From positions 1 to 15,469 of the forward strand of contig DATLZU010000002.1 in the NCBI GenBank assembly GCA_035573855.1: DNA of 15,469 bases, in the 5' to 3' direction. Under the pieces are notes generated by a model that saw nothing but the letters and a program-made list of their open reading frames with translations, ran no database searches and was not told the origin of the DNA. The stretch comes from DATLZU01 sp035573855 (GTDB lineage Bacteria; Nitrospirota; Nitrospiria; Nitrospirales; Nitrospiraceae). Below, one piece after another: positions 11,797 through 15,469 of this stretch. The stretch's first letter is position 1, and every line of letters starts with the position of its first letter. A program made the position numbers and the translations under genes.

Positions 11797-12192
11797 CTAT
11801 TTCACCTCGACCTTCGCACCGCTCTCTTCAAGTTTCTTTTTCATCGTCTCGGCCTCTTCTTTGGTCACCCCGGTCTTGACCGGTTTCGGCGCACCTTCGA
11901 CGAGATCCTTGGCCTCCTTCAGTCCCAGATTGGTCAGCTCGCGCACGACCTTGATGACCTGGATTTTCTTATCCGCCGCCGCGCCGGCCAAAATGACGTC
12001 GAACGAGGTCTTCTCCTCGACCGGCGCCGCCGCGGCCACGCCCGCCGCCGGCGCGGCCGCCACCGGTGCCGCCGCCGTCACGCCGAATCGGGCTTCTAGC
12101 CCCTTGACCAGTTCCGACAACTCCAATACGCTCATGCTTTCAATTGCCTTAATCAATTCCTCCTGCGTCAACTTTCCTTCCGCGGTTGGCAT
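11797..12192 (-). CDS. rplL: Ribosomal protein L7/L12, internal start within the rplJ frame
   Basis: L7/L12 is the multicopy stalk protein that recruits and stimulates translational GTPases such as EF-G and EF-Tu. From the ATG at 12192-12190 the product is 131 residues: an N-terminal dimerisation domain (about 1-40, LTQEELIKAIESMSVLELSE), an Ala/Pro-rich hinge (about 44-62), and the C-terminal factor-binding domain (about 68-131) with KTSFDVIL and KEAKDLVEGAPKPVK. The ATG is preceded by an AAGGAG site at 12201-12206 with an 8-base spacer, ideal for independent initiation. This matters because the stalk needs four or six free copies per L10. Since the upstream rplJ frame has no stop, the same codons are also read as the C-terminal half of an L10-L7/L12 fusion. 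Confidence 0.95.
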   Translation of the reverse strand: MPTAEGKLTQEELIKAIESMSVLELSELVKGLEARFGVTAAAPVAAAPAAGVAAAAPVEEKTSFDVILAGAAADKKIQVIKVVRELTNLGLKEAKDLVEGAPKPVKTGVTKEEAETMKKKLEESGAKVEVK

Positions 12193-12726
12193 GTTGTCTT
12201 CTCCTTTCTTTTTGTCTTGAATGGCGCTGATCACTCCGACGAATCCTCGCAAGATCCCGCTCAACGCGTACACGAAACCGCGCACTGGCCCTTGCATGGC
12301 CGCGAGCATCATGGCGATCAAGATCTCTTTCTTTGGCAACTTCGCTACAGCCGCCAGTTGCGCCGCCTGCAGCAGCTTGCCTTCCAAGACCCCGACCGTT
12401 ATTTTGATCTTTTCGTCCCGCTTTTCGGCCTGAATGAATTCCCGCAACACCTTGGCGGGCAGGACCGGGTCGTCATATCCGATGACCACGCCCAACGGTC
12501 CCTTGAAATGAGGCTTGACCTCCGCCAGCATCGTCCCCTCGGCGGCGCGGATAGCCAGGGTGTTCTTCACCACCTTGTACTCGGCTTTGACGCTCCGCAG
12601 TTGCTTACGGAGCTCCGTCAAGTGATTCACCGGCAACCCGGTGCATTCCGTCAGAATCGCGAGACGGGCGCGGGCGAATTTTTCGTTCAGCTCCGCAACC
12701 GCCGTCGCTTTGTCTTCCTTTTTCAT
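11797..12726 (-). CDS. rplJ: Ribosomal protein L10 fused in frame to L7/L12
   Basis: Residues 1-178 are L10, the stalk base protein that binds 23S rRNA and L11 through its N-terminal domain and L7/L12 dimers through its C-terminal helix. L10 normally ends near the AIQDKKKGE segment seen here at about 168-176, but there is no stop: the frame runs GAC AAC into the ATG of L7/L12 (residue 179) and on through the whole 131-residue L7/L12, giving 309 residues. Shifted frames at the junction give no close stop where L10 should end, so a single-base sequencing indel does not restore a normal rplJ; a substitution in one codon could. The start ATG (12726) has a GAGG/GGGAG site 4-7 bases upstream. It lies between rplA and rpoB as in the standard cluster. 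Identity of both halves is secure; whether the fusion protein accumulates is unknown. Confidence 0.9.
   Translation of the reverse strand: MKKEDKATAVAELNEKFARARLAILTECTGLPVNHLTELRKQLRSVKAEYKVVKNTLAIRAAEGTMLAEVKPHFKGPLGVVIGYDDPVLPAKVLREFIQAEKRDEKIKITVGVLEGKLLQAAQLAAVAKLPKKEILIAMMLAAMQGPVRGFVYALSGILRGFVGVISAIQDKKKGEDNMPTAEGKLTQEELIKAIESMSVLELSELVKGLEARFGVTAAAPVAAAPAAGVAAAAPVEEKTSFDVILAGAAADKKIQVIKVVRELTNLGLKEAKDLVEGAPKPVKTGVTKEEAETMKKKLEESGAKVEVK
12201..12206 (-). promoter_or_regulatory. Ribosome binding site for rplL inside the rplJ frame
   Basis: AAGGAG on the minus strand, 8 bases before the rplL ATG. It lies inside codons of the L10 tail (AAA GGA GAA), and its presence shows that L7/L12 can be made separately even though the two genes are one open frame. 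Confidence 0.85.
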
Positions 12727-12786
12727 GCCGCTCCCTCACCCAGCGTGGGCCTTGGCAAAGGAAAGGAAGCTACGACTCGACCGCTC

Positions 12787-12835
12787 TTCCTATACCTATT
12801 GCTATTGCCCAATGACCGTTGACCGCCGACAACCC
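12787..12835. repeat. Degenerate heptamer run, rplA-rplJ spacer
   Basis: Seven 7-base steps can be read on the plus strand, including ACCTATT (12794-12800) with GCTATTG (12801-12807), and ACCGTTG (12815-12821) with ACCGCCG (12822-12828). Neighbouring units share three to five bases in register. This run fills about half of the 112-base spacer upstream of rplJ, where many bacteria carry the L10 autoregulatory leader; I could not recognise that leader here. A short CCCA/TGGG hairpin (12740-12750) sits just before the rplJ ribosome binding site. Confidence 0.4.
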
Positions 12836-12838
12836 CCT

Positions 12839-13531
12839 TCAGCTCCACTGCTTCGCGATCGCCGCCGTATCCAGCTTGACCCCGGGGCCCATGGTGCTGG
12901 AAATCGTGGCGCTCTTCAGATACTTGCCCTTGCAGGAAGCCGGCTTGGCTTTCATGACCGACTCCAAAACGGCCTGTGCGTTCTCATAGAGATGATCCGG
13001 GCTGAACGAGATCCTGCCGATCGGCACGTGCACAATCCCGGCCTTTTCCACCTTGTATTCGACCCGTCCCTTCCTGATTTCCTGAACGGCTTTTGCCACA
13101 TCAAACGTGACGGTTCCGGTTTTCGGATTCGGCATCAATCCGCGCGGACCGAGCACCTTGCCGAGCTTGCCGACCGAGGCCATGAGATCGGGCGTCGCGA
13201 TCGCGCAGTCGAAGTCCATCCATCCCCCCTTGATCTTTTCTATCAGGTCTTCAGCGCCCACATAGTCCGCGCCCGCTTGACGGGCTTCCTGCTCCTTCTC
13301 GCCCTTGGCGAAGACTAACACGCGCAATTTCTTGCCCGTGCCGTGCGGGAGCACCGTCGTCCCCCGGACCATCTGATCCGACCGCTTCGGATCGACCCCC
13401 AATCGGACCGCCAGGTCCACCGATTCATCAAACTTCGCGTAGGCGACTTGCTTGACGGTTTCCACGGCTTCTCTCAATCCATACAGCCGTGACTCCACAT
13501 TTTTCCGCGCCTCCTCCATCTTTTTCCCCAT
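12839..13531 (-). CDS. rplA: 50S ribosomal protein L1
   Basis: L1 binds 23S rRNA helices 76-78, forms the mobile L1 stalk that moves E-site tRNA, and in many bacteria represses its own operon. The product is 230 residues, typical for the family. Recognisable segments are the N-terminal FDESVDLAVRLGVDPK region and the domain II motif GKLGKVLGPRGLMPNPKTGT near residues 122-141. The frame is open up to a TTG at 13540, but that codon touches the AAGGGAG ribosome binding site; the ATG at 13531-13529 (MGKKMEEARK) is 9 bases away and matches the family start, so I use it. It follows rplK by 38 bases and is surely co-transcribed. Confidence 0.97.
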   Translation of the reverse strand: MGKKMEEARKNVESRLYGLREAVETVKQVAYAKFDESVDLAVRLGVDPKRSDQMVRGTTVLPHGTGKKLRVLVFAKGEKEQEARQAGADYVGAEDLIEKIKGGWMDFDCAIATPDLMASVGKLGKVLGPRGLMPNPKTGTVTFDVAKAVQEIRKGRVEYKVEKAGIVHVPIGRISFSPDHLYENAQAVLESVMKAKPASCKGKYLKSATISSTMGPGVKLDTAAIAKQWS

Positions 13532-13569
13532 AGCCGGCAACTCCCTTGTCCTGAGCCATCGACGGCCGC

Positions 13570-13995
13570 TTAACCCTGAATCACGATGCCCATGCTGCGG
13601 GCCGTCCCCTCGATGATCTTGACAGCTCCCTCCAGGTCGGCCGCGTTCAAGTCAGCCATTTTCTTTTGGGCGATCTCCCGCAACTGCGCCCTAGTGATCT
13701 TCCCGACCTTCTCCTTGTGGGGCACCCCAGATCCTTTGATGATTCCCGCCGCCTTCTTCAACAAATCAGAGGCGGGCGGCGTCTTGGTCACAAACGTGAA
13801 CGTCCGATCTTTGTAAACGGTGATCACAACCGGAATGATGCTGTCGCCTTCTTTTTGAGTCCTGGCGTTGAACTGCTTGCAGAACTCCATAATATTGACG
13901 CCGTGCTGCCCCAACGACGGACCGACCGGCGGAGCGGGATTGGCTTTACCGGCCGGAATCTGGAGCTTGATCTGAGCCGCGACCTCTTTCGCCAT
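13570..13995 (-). CDS. rplK: 50S ribosomal protein L11
   Basis: L11 binds the GTPase-associated region of 23S rRNA, is needed for RelA activation, and is the target region of thiostrepton. The product is 141 residues, the usual length. The N-terminal domain contains the conserved proline-rich run NPAPPVGPSLGQHGVNIMEF (about 19-38); the C-terminal RNA-binding domain includes KIIEGTARSMGIVI at the end. The open frame extends upstream to 14211, but that part overlaps nusG and is not L11-like; the ATG at 13995-13993 with a GGAG site 5 bases upstream gives MAKEVAAQIKLQIPAG, a standard L11 start. It begins 16 bases after the nusG stop. Confidence 0.98.
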   Translation of the reverse strand: MAKEVAAQIKLQIPAGKANPAPPVGPSLGQHGVNIMEFCKQFNARTQKEGDSIIPVVITVYKDRTFTFVTKTPPASDLLKKAAGIIKGSGVPHKEKVGKITRAQLREIAQKKMADLNAADLEGAVKIIEGTARSMGIVIQG

Positions 13996-14011
13996 GATTA
14001 CTCCGTTCTTC

Positions 14012-14548
14012 TCAAATTCTTTCCACTTGCATGAAACCGAGTTCGACGGGGGTCGAACGCCCAAAGATGCTGACCAGGACTTTGACCCGGTTATGATCGG
14101 TATCCACTTCGTCCACCAGCCCCTGGAATCCGAGGAAAGGCCCGTCGATAATGCGCACGTTGTCTCCCTTGATGAACCGGATCTGCTCCCTGGGACCGGC
14201 TGTTCCCGCATCCACCTGCTTCAGGAGAGACTCGACCTCTTCTTTTGTCAGCGGCGTCGGATGAGCGCCCCCTCCAACAAAGCCGGTGACTTTGGGCGTT
14301 TCCTTGATCATCTGCAGGGTGTCGTCGCTGAGAGGCGTTTCCAATTCCACCAGCACGTACCCAGGGAAAAATTTCCGCCTCGCGGTGCGGCGCTTTCCGT
14401 CTCTAATCTCGATGACGTCCTCCGTCGGCACCAACACCTGGCCGATCTTGTCCGCCAACCCCATCTGATTGGCCCGTTCGATCAGACTGGTTTTCACGCG
14501 CCCCTCAAATCCCGCGTAGGTATGAATCACATACCAACTTTTATTCAT
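14012..14548 (-). CDS. nusG: Transcription elongation/antitermination factor NusG
   Basis: NusG binds the RNA polymerase clamp, suppresses or promotes pausing, and couples polymerase to Rho or to the ribosome through S10. The product is 178 residues. The N-terminal NGN domain starts at KSWYVIHTYAGFEGRVK and includes RRKFFPGYVLVE near residues 58-69; the C-terminal KOW domain spans about 122-178, with GDNVRIIDGPFLGFQG. A GTG at 14551 directly precedes the ATG at 14548; both are reachable from the GAGG site, but the ATG has the better spacing (7 bases). It follows secE by 72 bases and precedes rplK by 16 bases, the usual secE-nusG-rplKA arrangement. Confidence 0.97.
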   Translation of the reverse strand: MNKSWYVIHTYAGFEGRVKTSLIERANQMGLADKIGQVLVPTEDVIEIRDGKRRTARRKFFPGYVLVELETPLSDDTLQMIKETPKVTGFVGGGAHPTPLTKEEVESLLKQVDAGTAGPREQIRFIKGDNVRIIDGPFLGFQGLVDEVDTDHNRVKVLVSIFGRSTPVELGFMQVERI

Positions 14549-14620
14549 CACGATCCCTCGGAAACAGCAACCGTCTCACGTAGGCGACGGAACTCGAGTC
14601 CGCCTTGCGCTGCGCGCGCC

Positions 14621-14815
14621 CTATAGGATCTTGCTGATAAGCCAAACAAGGAACGTGTCCACGACGGAGAGATAGAACGACATAATGATGCAAAACACGA
14701 TCACGACGGTGGTCGATCCCACCGTCTCGCTCCTGGTGGGGAATGAAACTTTCCTGACCTCGGCGCGAACATCGGTCAAAAATTCAACGACCGACGCCCA
14801 CAGCTTCTTGAACAT
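14621..14815 (-). CDS. secE: Preprotein translocase subunit SecE
   Basis: SecE clamps SecY in the inner-membrane SecYEG channel. The product is 64 residues, the short single-span form found in most bacteria. Residues 1-30 form the cytosolic amphipathic helix with the conserved pattern EVRKVSFPTRSE (19-30), and residues about 33-60 form one transmembrane segment. The start ATG (14815-14813) has a near-perfect AAGGAGG site at 14821-14827 with 5 bases between; the frame continues upstream to 14902, but that region is Arg/Gly-rich and unlike SecE. A perfect hairpin lies just upstream of the ribosome binding site. It lies between tRNA-Trp and nusG. Confidence 0.96.
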   Translation of the reverse strand: MFKKLWASVVEFLTDVRAEVRKVSFPTRSETVGSTTVVIVFCIIMSFYLSVVDTFLVWLISKIL

Positions 14816-14832
14816 ATGATCCTCCTTGAATT

Positions 14833-14849
14833 CCCTTTCATGGAAAGGG
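14833..14849 (-). promoter_or_regulatory. Hairpin upstream of secE ribosome binding site
   Basis: CCCTTTC/GAAAGGG form a perfect 7-bp stem with a 3-base loop, ending 5 bases before the AAGGAGG site of secE. No T tract follows, so it is not a terminator. It may mark an RNA processing site between the tRNA and the secE mRNA or influence secE translation; only the pairing is seen. Confidence 0.35.
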
Positions 14850-14913
14850 CACTGCGCCGACGTTCGCCTGCCCCCCCTCGGAGCACACAGAGAAGCCTGC
14901 AATCATTCCACCA

Positions 14914-14990
14914 TGGCAGGGGCACCAGGAATCGAACCCGGACCTTCGGTTTTGGAGACCGACGTGCTAGCCGTTGAACACCATGCCCCT
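14914..14990 (-). tRNA. trnW: tRNA-Trp (anticodon CCA)
   Basis: The minus strand folds into a full cloverleaf. The acceptor arm pairs AGGGGCA (14990-14984) with TGCCCCT (14924-14918); the anticodon stem TCGGT/ACCGA closes the loop CTCCAAA, with anticodon CCA at 14955-14953; the T arm is CCGGG/CCTGG with loop TTCGATT. The discriminator base is G, as expected for bacterial tRNA-Trp, and the 3' CCA is encoded (14916-14914). It lies between rpmG and secE, a common location for tRNA-Trp. Confidence 0.97.
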
Positions 14991-14995
14991 CCTCT

Positions 14996-15030
14996 GCAAG
15001 AGTTCTGAGTGTTGCGTGATGAGTTCTGAG
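14996..15030. repeat. Degenerate heptamer run between rpmG and tRNA-Trp
   Basis: On the minus strand 7-base units follow without gaps: CTCAGAA (15030-15024), CTCATCA (15023-15017), then CGCAACA and a second exact CTCAGAA (15009-15003). The register is clear and the exact repeat occurs at a distance of 21 bases. Confidence 0.5.
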
Positions 15031-15050
15031 GTCTCGGCATTACAAAAAGC

Positions 15051-15078
15051 TCAGCGTTCACAGCTCATCACTTCACTT
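15051..15078. repeat. Degenerate heptamer run overlapping the rpmG 3' end
   Basis: On the plus strand TCAGCGT (15051-15057) and TCACAGC (15058-15064) are followed by TCATCAC (15065-15071) and TTCACTT (15072-15078). The run crosses the rpmG stop codon, so the last two L33 codons are part of it. Confidence 0.4.
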
Positions 15079-15217
15079 CCTTGTGAGGAGTGTGCTTACG
15101 ACAGAAGCGGCAAAACTTTTTCCGTTCGAGCCGGTCCGGGTCGTTCTTTTTGTTCTTCGTAGTCGAATAATTCCGCTGCTTGCAGACCGAACAAGCCATA
15201 TCGATGATTTCACGCAT
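15068..15217 (-). CDS. rpmG: 50S ribosomal protein L33 (Cys-type)
   Basis: L33 is a small 50S protein near the E site. The gene has 49 sense codons, exactly the common length, and was found by direct reading since it is very short. It begins MREIIDMACSVCKQRN and continues with STTKNKKN; the four cysteines of the zinc-binding form occur as CSVC (9-12) and CRFC (36-39), and the end is RKHTPHKEVK. The first ATG (15217-15215) is preferred over the internal ATG at 15199 because it gives the family length and N-terminal strand, though its ribosome binding site is weak (GAG about 7 bases upstream). It lies between tuf and tRNA-Trp. The upstream 107-base spacer is made largely of heptamer-type repeats with no recognisable promoter, so expression may come from tuf transcription. 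Confidence 0.93.
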   Translation of the reverse strand: MREIIDMACSVCKQRNYSTTKNKKNDPDRLERKKFCRFCRKHTPHKEVK

Positions 15218-15225
15218 CTTCTACT

Positions 15226-15260
15226 CGTAAGGCGTGAAGCGTGAAACGTGAAGCTGATGA
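15226..15260. repeat. Heptamer array upstream of rpmG
   Basis: The clearest array in the window. On the plus strand CGTAAGG (15226-15232) is followed by three near-identical units, CGTGAAG (15233-15239), CGTGAAA (15240-15246) and again CGTGAAG (15247-15253), then a diverged unit to 15260. It ends 8 bases from the rpmG start codon. Confidence 0.7.
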
Positions 15261-15273
15261 TGTCATGCCCGAT

Positions 15274-15315
15274 TTCATCTCCTCACCCTTCCACTCCTTA
15301 CCCCTTACGCTCCCC
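15274..15315. repeat. Degenerate heptamer run between tuf and rpmG
   Basis: On the plus strand six 7-base steps continue from 15274, the clearest being TCCTTAC (15295-15301) and CCCTTAC (15302-15308). CCTTACG at 15303-15309 is the exact inverse of CGTAAGG at 15226-15232, so the two ends of this spacer could pair over 7 bases in RNA. Confidence 0.45.
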
Positions 15316-15324
15316 ATATTTTTA

Positions 15325-15469
15325 TTACGCCAGGATTTCGGTGACGATCCCGGAGCCCACGGTCTTGCCGCCCTCCCGGATCGCAAATCGCAGCCCCTGA
15401 TCCATCGCAATCGGCGAAATCAACTCCGCCGTGATGCTCACATTGTCCCCCGGCATTACCATCTCCACC
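15325..15469 (-). CDS. tuf: Elongation factor Tu, 3' part (copy upstream of rpmG)
   Basis: The last 47 sense codons and TAA stop (15327-15325) of EF-Tu; the gene enters from the right edge. The sequence shows the domain III end, with VEMVMPGDNVSITAELI, then AMDQGLRFAIREGGKTVGSG and the usual terminus IVTEILA. This copy precedes rpmG and the secE-nusG cluster, a common location for the second tuf gene. It cannot be compared with the copy at the left edge because the two fragments come from opposite ends of the protein. No intrinsic terminator follows the stop. Confidence 0.96.
   Translation of the reverse strand, partial: VEMVMPGDNVSITAELISPIAMDQGLRFAIREGGKTVGSGIVTEILA

Noticed and set aside
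12190..12215. Single-base sequencing error as the cause of the rplJ-rplL fusion
   Set aside because: Neither shifted frame gives a stop where L10 should end (they stop 12 or more codons later, inside rplL), so an indel does not restore a normal gene. A substitution error cannot be excluded and is stated in the finding.
14826..15008. Plus-strand frame containing GAPGIEPGPSVL
   Set aside because: This is the well-known false protein made by translating the complement of a tRNA gene; here it is the antisense of tRNA-Trp.
15226..15315. CRISPR array
   Set aside because: The units are contiguous 7-mers with no spacers and no cas genes nearby.

Overview
The window is a dense bacterial housekeeping block. 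Every gene I can support lies on the minus strand. In transcription order, from the right edge leftwards, it reads: tuf (3' end only), rpmG, tRNA-Trp, secE, nusG, rplK, rplA, rplJ-rplL, rpoB, rpoC, rpsL, rpsG, fusA, tuf (5' end only). This is the classic tRNA-secE-nusG-rplKAJL-rpoBC cluster joined to the str operon (rpsL-rpsG-fusA-tuf). The sequence is GC-rich, and the protein sequences and the heptamer-filled spacers look to me like a Nitrospira-type member of Nitrospirota. That placement is from memory of the families, not from a search.

Region by region: 15325-15469 holds the C-terminus of an EF-Tu. 15068-15217 is a 49-codon Cys-type L33 gene, and 14914-14990 is tRNA-Trp(CCA). 14012-14815 encodes SecE and NusG, 12839-13995 L11 and L1, and 11797-12726 L10 and L7/L12. 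7720-11679 is RNA polymerase beta and 3399-7580 is beta'. A consensus sigma-70 promoter at 3348-3376 then restarts transcription for S12, S7, EF-G and the second EF-Tu, whose first 45 codons reach the left edge. No gap exceeds 150 bases, so no large stretch is unexplained.

The genes supply the translation apparatus (four large-subunit proteins of the L1 and L7/L12 stalks plus L33, two small-subunit proteins, EF-G and two EF-Tu copies), the catalytic core of RNA polymerase with its elongation factor NusG, and the SecE translocon subunit.

No exotic system is present, but several details deserve attention. (1) There is no stop codon between rplJ and rplL: L10 runs in frame into L7/L12, while a good internal ribosome binding site and ATG for L7/L12 remain. 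(2) The spacer between rpsG and fusA can form mutually exclusive stems, one of them next to a U7 tract that abuts the fusA ribosome binding site. (3) A perfect TTGACA / 17 nt / TATAAT promoter with a GC-rich discriminator separates rpoBC from the str genes. (4) Several short spacers show a 7-base periodicity of degenerate repeats.
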